64,000 bases of DNA, taken from Canna indica. Lineage: Eukaryota > Streptophyta > Magnoliopsida > Zingiberales > Cannaceae. Location: NCBI GenBank assembly GCA_034359265.1, contig CP136892.1:13502501-13566500 (forward strand). The letters are read 5' to 3'. The position numbers were made by a program, and so were the translations under genes. The notes under the pieces were generated by a model. It saw only the letters and a list, made by a program, of their open reading frames with translations, made no database searches and was not told where the DNA came from. Below are positions 25,301 to 34,289 of this stretch, in pieces (the first letter of the stretch is position 1; each line of letters begins with the position of its first letter).

Positions 25301-28300
25301 TGTGCACCATACAACATGCTATTGTGCATTCACTTGCCAGAAGCTCACCAGCAGATCACAATACGAAATCATTTGCTCTTTATCATAAATATCAAATTAT
25401 AGAGATGAAATATGCACAGAAACATTGGAAATGAATGAAACCTAGAAAGAACTAAAACAACTAACAAAAAAAAAAAAAATCCTATTCAAAAGTTAATACT
25501 TCTCCATAGCCCATACTTGTACTAGCCAGCAAAGGGCTAGTTAGCAATAAGCCTTGAGGCGCAACAACAGTACGTATGAAGAAAATAAACCACATGTTGG
25601 CTGAACTAAATAGATCAATGGATATGTGGTATTGCTTTGCAAGATTAGAAGGCAAGTTATATTTTTTGTATCATTCAGTCTTAATTTTATTATTACATAA
25701 ATTTTTGAAGAATCTATTGTATTAATATTTGACATTAGACATTAAACTTTACCAACCTAAGCAAATCATAAAATAAAACTTTTAACCGTAAGAATCTACA
25801 TGTGTTTGGACCAGAATAAAGTCAAAGAGTGCTTATCCATATTCCATAGACATTAATAGCTGAACTGTCTTAGCTAGTAATAACACCTTGCTTCGTTGAA
25901 ATAAGGACGGCAAAGGCATCATGAGTTTTCTAGTAAACAAAACGTTATTGCTTTAGTCCAAGTAGCCTAGTTATTCTAGTAACCCGGATTCTAATCTTAG
26001 AAACTGCTTCTGTCCCCTGTTGGAGTAATTGCCATTAAATTCATAGGCCTAACCATTGGCCATAATGCTTAAGCTCAAGTTAGTGGTACTAGATTCATTA
26101 AGACTACGTTACAGGCCCTTCTCTAGGATCGAATCAAGCGATGATGTCGATTGACGGAGTCAACTTGGAGCAGCTCATTAGAGGATGATCCAAAAGAGAT
26201 CCCTGCAGAACTTTTTTTGTTCCCTCACCTATGATTGCAGTCCAGCCAACAAGCTCATGGAAGGAGAAGGGAGTTCTAACCTTTGTGAAGAGTAGCCAAT
26301 AAAGAGATGAAGAGGATGTTTGAGTTGTATACTGTTCAATCCTATTTCATTTGAAATATATTTATAGTTTTATATAGATACATGCTTTGTTTTCTTCCAG
26401 ATGGGTAACTTGGTGTAACGGTAAAATTATCCACTTGTGACATGGATGTTAGAGTTCAAGCCATGAAAACAACCTCTTTGCAAAAGGCAGGGGGAAGGCT
26501 GCGTACATCAACCCTCCCCAAATCCTTTTTGTGGGATTGCTTTGTGCACTAGGTCACCCTTTCTTTCTTCTTTGTTTTCTTCCATATGTGTACACACCAC
26601 TTTGACAACTTAATCACAAAAGAGATAACTACCAGTAAATAACTCCCTATCAAAAGATAACCTCATGACCCCTCATTAGATATTCTAACACCACTAACAC
26701 TTGAACCTCATTAGATGGTCTAACACCACTAACACTTGAACCTCATTAGATGGTCTAACACCACTAACACTTGAACAACAATGTGCTGGCAACTTGCAAA
26801 CAAAAGATAAAAACTGTGGAAATTGAGGAGAAAAAGATTAATTGGTAGTCCCCTTCTACCCGTATATATAATACATGTCATTTTACATTTTAGTCCAATG
26901 ATACAATAGTATTTAAATTTGGTCCTTCACCACTCCCCTCAAGTTGGAGCAAATATATCAAATATATCATGCATGCCCAACTTGTTACATATATAGATCA
27001 TTCTTGGACCTCTTAAAGACTTAGGCCTTGTTTGTTTTATGGTAGAGTATGGTTTATGGTATGGTTTAATTTTATGTTTGGGAAAACTTCTAATAAATGG
27101 TCATGGTATGGTAATCACATGGTTTGAAAAACATAAATTTTAGCCAAGTTTTTAAACCATGGATTTGGTGGTTTCTCATGGTTTCATGAAATTTTATTTC
27201 TAAAATATCATTAATCAAAATTTATAATTCCTCTTATGCCCTTTATATACTCATATCATATTAGACTTTTATTTATCATTCTTAATCGGCTCAGCCAAGA
27301 CTTTGTTCTCCTTCATAGCTACTATCATTTAACCATACCATCCTCCCAAATAAGATAATAGTTTTACAGTACCATACCATATCATACATTACTAAACCAT
27401 GCTCGATTGTTATACAAGAGTCAACCCAATGCAGCCTTGAGATAACGAAGAATCCTTAATGTAGCTTCCCAGTGGCTCTCACAAGGTGAATCAAGGAATT
27501 GGCTAACTACACTTACAACAAAAGAGATATCAGGCTGCATCGTAATTGTAAGATAGTTTAACTTGCCTACAATCTACGATATAGGCTTGGAGTGTAAATG
27601 AGATTTCAACCTCTGTATCTCTTCTTAATGATATCGTCAACATAAACAATTAGAATCACTCGTTTCCCAACAAAATAAGTGCAAAAGAGTGAGTGATCTG
27701 AAGTACTACTGATTATGCCAAACTTGGTGATAGCATAACTGAACTTGCCAAACCAAGCACGTGGGAATTGTTTCAAACCATAGAGAGATTTCTTCGGCCG
27801 ACAGACTAAGATGGACTCCCCTGAGCAACAAATCTTGGAGGTTGCTCCACATATACCTCCTCGTCAAGATCGTCATGCAGAAATGCATTCTTGATATCAA
27901 GCTGATGAAGTCGCCAACCAGAAATAGTTGCAACTGTGAGGAGCAAGTGTACGGAAGCAATTTTAGCAACATGAGAAAAAGTATCCAAGTAGTCTACACC
28001 ATTATCACTGTGCAGCACACGAATGGAAACCCCAAATTGAGTTTTTATTTCGGCGTAGAAAGTAGTGAATACATGAAAGAGTTCGAACCTATCTTTTATT
28101 ACAAATAATTGCGTCATACGAGAGTAGTATCTATGAAGTAACAAAATATCTGAAACCCAACTTAGTAGAAACACAACTAGGACCCCAAATATTAGAATGA
28201 ACAAGAGAAAAAGGTGCCAAGACACGCTTATCAGGACTACGAGGAAAGGAAGACCGAGAATGTCTACTTAGTTGACATGACTCACACTCAAGACTGAAAT

Positions 28301-31300
28301 GAAAGATAGACAAAGACACATCTTCTTCAGCTTCTACAGAAGAGGGTGTCCTAGCTGACAAGGAGTCAACCACCAATGCGGATGAGGAAGGCACGACTAG
28401 CTGGTATAACCCCCGAGACTCATGTCCTGTGCCAATCACCCTACCGGTCCGAGAGTCGAATCGGAAGTAAGCAGAACAATGCAGATCTCGAGTGACTTTG
28501 TTAATCAAAAGTAAACTCAAGGGAAGCTGAGGTATATAAAGAACATGTTTGAGAGGTAGAGAGGATATGGGTGAGATGTGGCCAATACCCTTAACCGATG
28601 AAAATGACACAGCAAGAGTGACACTAGTGGAGGAGGTGGAGTTGGCTAGATTAGAGAAAGCAAAAATGTTACCGAATCTAAAATCCATGGGTGACATGAT
28701 AGTATGCAGTAGGAGTATCTTTCTAAGTAGAAGAAGAGACTGGCTATTGTGACTCTAAGTTCTAAGTAGGCTGATACAGAAGTAACCGAGCGTACTCATC
28801 TAATGAAATAGTGATCGTAGATCGTGACTGACTGCCTAGAATACCATCCGAAGAGGGAACCAAGGGGATATCCATGTAAGGATAACCATTATAAGGTCGC
28901 ACCAACCTGTATGAAGAAAGATGGTGAGAAACTTATCAATGAGTTCACGCATGACTTTCACATCTCGCTAAACTCAGCCGCCTCAGCTTGATAACGACCA
29001 ACATGTGTGATCGGATCCTCATCTGTCTGTCGCAACTAATAGAGTCTGTCAATCACATCATAAGAGCGAGACAAGTCACCCATGTATAGACTGCGAGCAT
29101 GTACCTATGTAGCACAACAGGTGTGGATGCTTCGAAAAATTCTCATAAGTGAAGGATCAATAGATTGTCAGAGAAGCGCCAAAAGCTGAGCATCCAATTT
29201 TGCCCAAATAGCCCAATTCACCTCATCAATATCTAAAGGTGTTTTGGTAAGATAATCAGATTGTCCTTGCCCCATAAACCATACCTCAATTGCAGCAGAC
29301 CATGAAACATAATTTTTGTCATTCAATTTTTCTGATGTGATGACCATGGAGCCTGTCAATGACATAGTGATGGGGGCAGCAGTCGAAGAAAATATGTCCG
29401 ATGAGGATGAAGACATAATTGAGAACAAAATCCTTTCTTTTTTTTCTTTTTTTACGGAACTAAAAAAAAGTAAAAAGATTGGTACGATAAATAAAATCAA
29501 CCAAAGTAACTAATGAGTGAATAGAAATCACCCAAGGACGCAAACAGATGAAGAATTTGAGAAATCCGTAGCCAACATATGACAAATCGCCAAAAATGAC
29601 AGGTTCGATAGGAATCTGGGTGAGAACAGCAGCAGCAGGTTTTCCGGCTTGACGTTGCTTGTCGGGTGAAGAGCAGCAGAAACGACGATAAATCTAGGTG
29701 TGGGAGATGCGGGATGCGTGAGACGAGCAAAAGAGATGTGTGACATGCAGGCAGCAAGGCGATTACGTCTCACGCGATTCCAATCGACGCCAAGCAATCG
29801 CAAACAGGAACGCCACGTGATGGCGCCGCGCGGGCACGGATAGAAGCATGGCTTGCGCTTGCGGATAAATAGTAGTCGAACCAACTGCTTGGATCGACTG
29901 CTTGAACAGTAGTCGGGTACAGAGGAAATTTTTTAGGGTTTTCTAGGCTCTGATAACATGTGGAAATTGGAGAGAAAAAGATTAATTGGTAGTCCCCTTC
30001 TACCAGAATATATAATATATGTCATTTTACATTTTAGTCCAATGATACAATAGTATTTACAATTTGGTCCTTCAACAAAAACAACTCAATGTGATATAGG
30101 TAACTTGATCAGGTTCCTCCAGATGACTCAAATTAGTGATGTCTCCATATTCCAAGGGTATGACTGTGATACACTCTCCCAACTTCTCCCTCCGTGTCAC
30201 CTTGCTAGTCAGACAGCAGCAAAGCATCCACATCAGACTTATTAACCAATACAAATAGAATAAGGTGTTACATTCTTCCCCACTTGAGCTTTATTGTCCT
30301 CGTCAAGACCCAAGCAAGTGATTGCATGGCCCAGATACTGTAGTTAATGACACGTGAGACATAGTGGCGACTCCATTCTCATTTCAAACAATCCTTTACC
30401 ACTTAAGCACTCTCACCATGCTTAGAACTATGTATTGCCACAATGTGATCAAATAATTGGTTCATTAACCTCATAAGTCAAACCATGAGCTTATGATGCT
30501 TAGGTCCATTTTAAAGCATTTTTCACCTCCAATCAATTGGTTCATTTTGTATTGTCATATAATCAATTGTCAATCTTTTTCTTATTGGGGAAAAGGAAAT
30601 CCCCCATCCCTTATATGTAAATTTTGCCCTCCTATCATTGAAAAAACCCTTGCCCTCTCTCAACATTTCTCCCGACTCGCGACTCCCACACCCAACCTCA
30701 AGTGCTCTGCACCTAGCCTTCGTAGCTCTGGCCCTCGCACCCAACCTCCGAAACCAGCATTCAAGCCGTCGTCCGCTCTGCTCGTGAAGCTATGCCCCTA
30801 GCCCTATCTGCACCTAGATTGTTGTGTGGTTACACCCCTGGCCCCATCCACGTTGAGGCCGTTGTGCAGCTACGCCCCCAACCTTGTATGAGCTGTTGTG
30901 TGGTTGGGCCCCGTAGCTCCGCTAATTTGGTTTCCCCTCCCATTTCAAAACTCTCCATGTACACATTTAGATTTTTCCATATCCTCTCTCAATATGACCC
31001 TTCAAATCTCCCCTAATTATATGCAATCAAAGGTGCCTTAACAATTCCATCTAATTATAACAAAATTTCCTATATGATTTCATCATTTGGTCCTATTTGA
31101 GGGGGCATGAGCACATTTTTCTTTATAAAAAACTGTTTAAATTACTTCAACTTATGAAGTGTGAGTACAAAAATTACCCATAATATCTTACTACAGAAAG
31201 GCCAATAGGCTAGTCGTCAAACCAGGTGCTTCTAATCCAATTAAATTTTGCAATGAATGCAGCCGAGTTTACTGCCGCGACACCCTCTCAGCAACATGCA

Positions 31301-32244
31301 AAAAAAAAACTCAACAAACTAACAATAGTTAAGGGCAGAACAATCTTCCTATCCAATAAATTCACCACAAAATTGTTGTAAGTTTCCATTCGGATCTTTC
31401 AAAAGAATCAAAATCCCTGCTGTTGGGCATAATTAGTTTCTTTCTTAATTGCCAATGCCTCATCGCAAATAACAGAGCATTATTGTACATATGGCTGGAT
31501 GCTTTGAGTTACCATCACAACACCAGATAATAAACGTAGCACCACTCTCTACAAAATGCACCTTAACTCAAAAGCACCATCTACCTTACCAAAAGAGACC
31601 TATCCCCTCTGACAAGAACAGACATTGTCTCTCTAATTTCCTCGGGTCAAAGGATATCAGAAAAATTCCTGATGTAAGCAAGGACATCATAGAATGCGGA
31701 TTTAGATGATGGGTCTCTACTGAAATGAGCTAATTCATTTCTAGCTAACCAGATTAACCAGAAGTATTAGCAAGGATTGCTCTAAAGAAAGTGGCATAAT
31801 AACTTATAATGTATTCAACTGCCAATTAATAGTATCAACCATGGTCACTCGATTGGTCTGAGCAATTACAAAAATGGCATTTTGTTAAGATAGTTATAGT
31901 GTTATAGACATATTTTAAGTCAAACGTGTGGCACAAGCATGATTCGTCTGAAAAATTACAATTTGTCAGCACGCTCATACATTCCCCAAACATGATTTGA
32001 AGGAAAAACTACTAAAAAGGTAGTTATTTTCAAGATATCGCTGAGAAATAACTGAAAACAAAGGAAAGCAACATGCAAGAAGAATTTTTTTTATCAAGAT
32101 AATGGTATAGAACAACAGATAAGGATCACCATTGCAGGCAGCTGTGATGAGAGGACCGGCATCGGCCCAGACGGTCTGATCGCCAGCGGGAATGGAAGGA
32201 GGAGTCGAGGCCCGTCCTCCTCCTCCTGCTGGAAGAGTGGCCAT
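13224..32244 (-). CDS. NAA35: N-alpha-acetyltransferase 35, NatC auxiliary subunit (MAK10), 5' part, six exons
   Basis: NAA35 anchors the NatC complex (with NAA30 and NAA38) that acetylates protein N-termini starting Met-Leu, Met-Ile, Met-Phe and similar, at the ribosome. Exons on the minus strand are 32130-32244, 24792-24859, 23337-23495, 23101-23268, 14173-14323 and 13224-13303. All borders are GT-AG and all phases agree. Together they give 247 codons. The read-through includes VWADAGPL, then LQDGELIHGENFSLFAAMS, IMDPKMDSGM, TVFSCIYLLR, EEDLFTMAYGLPL and LEEGYCRALLCRLRFRK, all typical of the family. The family is about 700 residues, so some 450 residues lie left of this window or are missing. 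Introns 1 and 4 are 7.3 and 8.8 kb and full of transposons. No stop or frameshift occurs in any exon found. Confidence 0.93.
13304..14172 (-). other. NAA35 intron 5
   Basis: 869 bp, donor GTAATAAA at the right and acceptor ACTGTAG at the left. AT-rich, with no insertion recognised. Confidence 0.7.
14173..14323 (-). CDS. NAA35: NAA35 exon 5
   Basis: 151 bp. Encodes EEDLFTMAYGLPLKGDGDEK followed by CLSILNSVEETISRQLRACK and a lysine-rich stretch ending KPLE, plus one base of the next codon. The acceptor is TCAATAG. It restores the phase from exon 4, 8.8 kb away, to exon 6. Confidence 0.93.
14629..16102. mobile_element. Mutator-like element with long terminal inverted repeats
   Basis: Ends are GGAAAAATCATACGTTTGG on the left and, reversed, GGGAAAATCATACTTTTGG on the right. 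Inverted repeats extend about 320-330 bp (14629-14950 against 15775-16102). A perfect 9-bp duplication TATTAGTTA lies at 14620-14628 and 16103-16111. No transposase is present, so it is non-autonomous. The interior of roughly 500 bp of its own matches nothing I recognise. A hAT-type element is nested within. It lies in NAA35 intron 4. Confidence 0.9.
15230..15558. mobile_element. hAT-type miniature element, TACCGG/CCGGTA word, nested
   Basis: Ends TAAGGTTTAAAATCTCGG and, reversed, CATGGTTTAAAATCTCAG. A perfect 8-bp duplication GTGACAAT lies at 15222-15229 and 15559-15566. The interior repeats TACCGG, CGGTAT and GCGGTAT with long perfect palindromes around 15330-15420. It inserted into the Mutator-like element, so it is younger than it. 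Confidence 0.92.
16112..16590. other. Intron DNA with a small GCGC-rich island
   Basis: Bases 16357-16477 are rich in AAGCGC, GGCGC and GCGCCTAGGCG and start and end with AAAAGCGC and GCGCTTTT. This resembles the word-array elements elsewhere, but no clear target duplication was found. Confidence 0.35.
17093..17240. promoter_or_regulatory. Left subterminal word cluster of hAT element
   Basis: TATCTCGTC, GACGAGAT and related words recur in both senses, around an inverted TGCCTGTATCGTC/GACGATACAGGCA pair. By analogy with the repeated AAACGG sites at Ac ends, these could be transposase-binding sites; this is inference. Confidence 0.5.
17269..17331 (-). ncRNA. tRNA-like polymerase III block inside hAT element
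   Basis: On the minus strand an A-box-like TGGCCCAGCGG is followed after a spacer by a B-box GGTTCGAATCC, then CTGGGC and a long T run that could stop polymerase III. It looks like the head of a SINE or a tRNA pseudogene. A full cloverleaf was not verified. Confidence 0.45.
17646..17935. repeat. Array of AGAACAGCTTAAGCTGTTCT-type palindromes
   Basis: About a dozen half-sites AAGAACAGCTT or AAGCTGTTCT alternate in sense, many joined as GTTCTTGAATCAAGAAC. The array fills nearly 300 bp upstream of the transposase start and differs from the subterminal words. Its role is unknown; strong hairpins in the transcript or binding sites are both possible. Confidence 0.85.
18063..20670 (+). pseudogene. 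hAT-family transposase, three exons, two nonsense codons
   Basis: Exons are 18063-19884, 19972-20090 and 20179-20670, in phase, 810 codons plus stop. The ATG at 18063 begins MEGNSGETPYDP. Codon 27 is TGA (18141-18143) where relatives have Trp (W-RYGYWP context), so the open frame restarts only at 18180. A BED-type zinc finger follows (C43, C46, H60, C71). The DUF659/hAT core has SNGWTDRRGRQLINF, FITDNGANY and the CxxH motif PCAAHCLDL. The dimerisation region has EWWKSFDRRTPEFSKFAKR and SSECERNWSTF, then LH-stop-RLNDLVYVQYN, where TAA at 20212-20214 replaces an expected Gln. The tail is acidic. Apart from the two stops the coding frame is intact. Confidence 0.93.
20932..20995. promoter_or_regulatory. 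Right subterminal word cluster of hAT element
   Basis: CGATATATCG occurs three times in about 60 bp with CGCGA and GTCGC words. It mirrors the left cluster in position, close to the end at 21029, though the word differs somewhat. Confidence 0.5.
21952..22388. mobile_element. hAT-type miniature element, CCGAA/TTCGG word
   Basis: Ends TAGGGCTGTCCATTCGG and, reversed, TAGGGCTGTCCAGTATTCGG. A perfect 8-bp duplication GTTGATAG lies at 21944-21951 and 22389-22396. I count about 26 copies of CCGAA or TTCGG, mainly CCGAA on the left and TTCGG on the right, around an AT-rich centre. It is related to the element at 37652. Confidence 0.95.
22397..23100 (-). other. NAA35 intron 4, proximal part
   Basis: AT-rich intron DNA up to the donor GTATTG beside exon 4. 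No exon or bounded repeat was found. Confidence 0.6.
23101..23268 (-). CDS. NAA35: NAA35 exon 4
   Basis: 168 bp, 56 codons: ATWHKGHSLAQTVFSCIYLL, then RIERTSSHALLHSYCRITRA and on to EARTHE. The acceptor is TTTTGACAG and the donor GTATTG. Confidence 0.95.
23337..23495 (-). CDS. NAA35: NAA35 exon 3
   Basis: 159 bp, 53 codons. It contains the family signature IMDPKMDSGM and then SIEEAIENNVAPVPLSLDPT and DHLISCE. Acceptor TTCTAG, donor GTACCA. Confidence 0.96.
23496..24791 (-). other. NAA35 intron 2
   Basis: About 1.3 kb of AT-rich intron, donor GTGTGA and acceptor TTCTAG. No bounded insertion recognised. Confidence 0.7.
24792..24859 (-). CDS. NAA35: NAA35 exon 2
   Basis: 68 bp. After two bases completing a split Asp codon, it encodes LQDGELIHGENFSLFAAMSA and LE. 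Acceptor TTTACAG, donor GTGTGA. It lies 7.3 kb from exon 1. Confidence 0.95.
24860..26384 (-). other. NAA35 intron 1, exon-2-proximal part
   Basis: AT-rich intron DNA with no feature I can support before the SINE. Confidence 0.6.
26400..26569 (+). mobile_element. SINE, Au-like, tRNA-derived
   Basis: A perfect 15-bp duplication CTTTGTTTTCTTCCA lies at 26385-26399 and 26570-26584. The body has an A-box-like TTGGTGTAACGG, a B-box-like GTTAGAGTTCAAGCC, and then the body typical of Au SINEs (CAACCTCTTTGCAAAAGGCAG, GGCTGCGTAC, and GTGCACTAGGTCACCCTTT). Head drift suggests it is no longer transcribed. Inserted in NAA35 intron 1. Confidence 0.9.
26672..26776. repeat. 35-bp tandem repeat, three copies
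   Basis: Unit CTCATTAGATGGTCTAACAC plus CACTAACACTTGAAC. The last two copies are identical and the first differs at two bases. Confidence 0.9.
27018..27425. mobile_element. Miniature element candidate, ATGGT/ACCAT word
   Basis: The left part is rich in ATGGTATGGT and the right part in ACCATACCAT, with an AT-rich middle. The segment interrupts the region between the purine tract and the RNase H remnant of the copia element. Ends CTTGTTTG and, reversed, CTTGTATA are similar, but no target duplication could be fixed. Confidence 0.4.
27600..28000 (-). pseudogene. Copia reverse transcriptase remnant
   Basis: The minus strand shows QLDIKNAFLHDDLDEEVYVE, then SLYGLKQFPRAWFGKFSYAI and VILIVYVDDII, so the YVDD box is intact. 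The reverse transcriptase starts abruptly after integrase DNGVDYLDTF, which marks an internal deletion. Confidence 0.8.
28131..28697 (-). pseudogene. Copia protease/pre-integrase remnant
   Basis: A long open frame with LKHVLYIPQLPLSLLLINKV, a CESCQLSRHSRSSF pre-integrase motif and VHSNIWGPS at the integrase start. The protease active site itself is not in this frame. Confidence 0.7.
29168..29470 (-). pseudogene. Copia gag N-terminus
   Basis: MVITSEKLNDKNYVSWSAAI then EVWFMGQGQSDYLTK is the standard start of a copia gag. Only about 100 codons remain open. Confidence 0.75.
30083..32129 (-). other. NAA35 intron 1, exon-1-proximal part
   Basis: Two kb without a bounded element. Bases 30080-30300 end with a TGTAACACC-type start on the minus strand, which may be old LTR debris. 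Bases 30640-30960 are C-rich. Nothing codes for a recognisable protein. Confidence 0.5.
32130..32244 (-). CDS. NAA35: NAA35 exon 1 with start codon
   Basis: 115 bp from the ATG at 32244: MATLPAGGGGRASTPPSIPA then GDQTVWADAGPLITAACN plus one base. The donor is GTGATCC. VWADAGPL corresponds to the family start. The split codon makes Asp with exon 2. Confidence 0.9.
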
Positions 32245-32420
32245 CAGCCGTAAGGTTTAGGGTTTTGAGGAGAAGAAGGCGGAGATAATTAAGGGGAGGA
32301 CTGCTGGCGGCGGGGCGGCGGGGCGGCGGGAGGATGAATGATCGCTTCGGTGAATGGGTGCTTTTGCGACAGAGTTTATTCACAATGAAGCTGGGGACCT
32401 GGGGTCCCTCTTGGGGTTGG
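32245..32420 (-). promoter_or_regulatory. NAA35 leader and proximal promoter with telo-box
   Basis: The minus strand carries AAACCCTAA (32257-32265), a telo-box common upstream of plant translation-related genes, 13 bp from the ATG. Upstream is a CCGCCCCGCCGCC run (about 32312-32330). No TATA box is evident. Confidence 0.5.
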
Positions 32421-33130
32421 AAATCGGACGATACGCCCCTTTCCCCAAACCCTGAACTCGGTCGCGGTCAGCGCTTGCTGCGATTTCAACTTTTTCGACC
32501 CTTCCATATTTTAAGCTAATAAATTTGCATTCGGCTTCGGCTCGGCCCAGCCCGTTCGTTGACGACTAATCAGCTACAGCTCGATCCAGGTATTCCAAAT
32601 TAAATGTAAATAGATATATAATTTTTTAAAATATAAAATAATATAAATTATGCAATAAAAATTATAATATATTAATTAAATACAATATACTTAAAAAATA
32701 TTTTAAAAACTTTATTAAATACCTATGTTATTTTTAAAATTTTAGCATTTTTATTTTAATATTATTATATTACTAAAGTATATATATCATATTTTTGGTA
32801 AATTATTATATGAAACTAATATAAGATATTAAAATACATGCAAAGCTAATAGTAAAAGAATATTTTTACTAGCCAAAACATTAGAATTAGTAAATGAGAT
32901 TTTTTTTTTATTATGTTGTTATGAACATATGGCATGTTTGGGACACTATAGTATTATGATAATATTATACAGTGTTTAAAAAGTTTTTAAATTAGATATT
33001 AATTAATGTTGGATTATGAAATAATACTTTGAAAAGTTTTTAAATTGGATATTAATTAATGTTGGATTATGAAATAATACAAAAACATAGTGTATATCAG
33101 TAATACACAACTAAAACCCCCTACATTTGT
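32421..33130. repeat. AT-rich spacer with a 50-bp tandem duplication
   Basis: From about 32977 to 33080 a segment with AAAGTTTTTAAATT, GATATTAATTAATG and TTGGATTATGAAATAATAC occurs twice in tandem with one mismatch in the shared part. No gene is seen. Confidence 0.7.
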
Positions 33131-33209
33131 CTCCATTAGAAAAAAACAACCCCTTCCTCCTTCATACACCACCAGACCTTTTCTTCCACCTCCAGACGCG
33201 ATTTCCAAG

Positions 33210-33890
33210 TTTGGGTGGCGTGGTTGTCGAGTTCCTCCTCCACACGCTGCATCACTGTTTCACGTTGGGCCCCCACCGCCTGTAGCTTGATCGAGCCTGG
33301 CGGCGGGAGACTAGTGGATCTCGTCGCACTAAAGGGTTCGTCGAGGGAGGCGCTGTGCTGAGAGGTGGCGTGGTTGCCGAGTTCCTCCACACGCCGCATA
33401 CGCCGCATTGCTGCCTCTCGCCAGGACCCCACCTCCTGCAATCTGATCGAGCCTGGCGATGGGAGACTGGTAGATCTCGTCGCGCCCAAGGGGCCTTCGA
33501 GGGAGGCGTTGTGCCAAGAGGAGGCGTGGTTGCCGAGTTCCTCAACACACTGCATACGCCGCATTGCTGCCTCCCGTCGAGTCCCCACCGCTTGCAGCCT
33601 GATCGAGCCTGACAACGGGAGACTAGTGGATCTCATCGCGCCGGAGGGGCCGTCAAGGGAGGCACTGCGCTGGGAGGCGGTGTGGTTGTCGAGTTCCTCC
33701 TCCACACACCGCATACGTCCATCGCTGCCTCCCGGCGGGCCCCGCCACCTGTAGCCTGATCGAGCTTGACGGTGGGAGACTGGTGGATCTCATCACGCTG
33801 GAGGGGCCGTTGAGGGAGGCACTGCACCGGGAGGCAGCGTGGTTGCCGAGTTCCTCCTCCACACGCCATGATATAACCATTAACCCTGTA
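33210..33890. repeat. GC-rich minisatellite, ~155-bp unit, about 4.5 copies
   Basis: The anchor GTGGTTG(T/C)CGAGTTCCTCC recurs at about 33220, 33370, 33528, 33682 and 33840. Unit length is near 51-53 codons, so a minus-strand frame of 192 codons stays open through most copies (repeating CVEELGNHA and TRSTSLP.PGSIRLQ). This may be a remnant of a repetitive coding region or simply a GC-rich satellite. No protein family is recognised. Confidence 0.85.
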
Positions 33891-34289
33891 AACATCTGCC
33901 CTATGTTCTATATTCAAAAAAGGACATTTTCACAACTAGCAGAAGGACATTTCAAACTTTGATTACCTTTGGATACTTAAATCAGATCATATTCTGGTTA
34001 TTTTTTAATACTTAAATCAGATTGCATACTTTGATTATTTTTAAATATTTAAATTAAATTGCATACTTGATGATTGATTAATTGCATACTTTGATTATCT
34101 TTTAGTACTTAACTCTTTATTCTCTTAATGAATAGATATTGATCAAAGAAAAATGATAACTGCATGCATGATTATAAGGTTCTTGGCACTTGCATATGAT
34201 GATGATATTTATGTTGATGGTATGAATTATTAATGGGAGGAGAAGGGCTAATGCAGTACTTATGCTTAGAATTTGAACTTTTGATAGGC
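33891..34289. other. AT-rich spacer
   Basis: Contains three degenerate copies of TTGCATACTTTGATTAT (34020-34100). No gene seen. Confidence 0.5.

Larger units (their letters stand above)
26815..30077 (-). mobile_element. Copia retrotransposon, compact, in NAA35 intron 1
   Basis: LTRs are at 26815-26932 and 29959-30077 (118 and 119 bp, about seven differences). A perfect 5-bp duplication AAAAC flanks it (26810-26814, 30078-30082). A primer site like TGTTATCAGAGCC is at about 29946-29958, and a TTGAGGGGAG purine tract abuts the 3' LTR. Coding remnants in order on the minus strand are gag (29500-29168), protease and pre-integrase (28697-28131), a shortened integrase, and reverse transcriptase pieces to about 27600. 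At 3.26 kb it has lost part of the usual 4.5-5 kb. It has the same orientation as NAA35, so its LTRs could add poly(A) signals to that transcript. Confidence 0.93.

Noticed and set aside
33210..33890. CRISPR-like array
   Set aside because: Units are about 155 bp without unique spacers, in a plant genome; it is a minisatellite.
33136..33917. Six overlapping open frames of up to 192 codons
   Set aside because: They come from the GC-rich 155-bp repeat on both strands and match no family; not called as genes.
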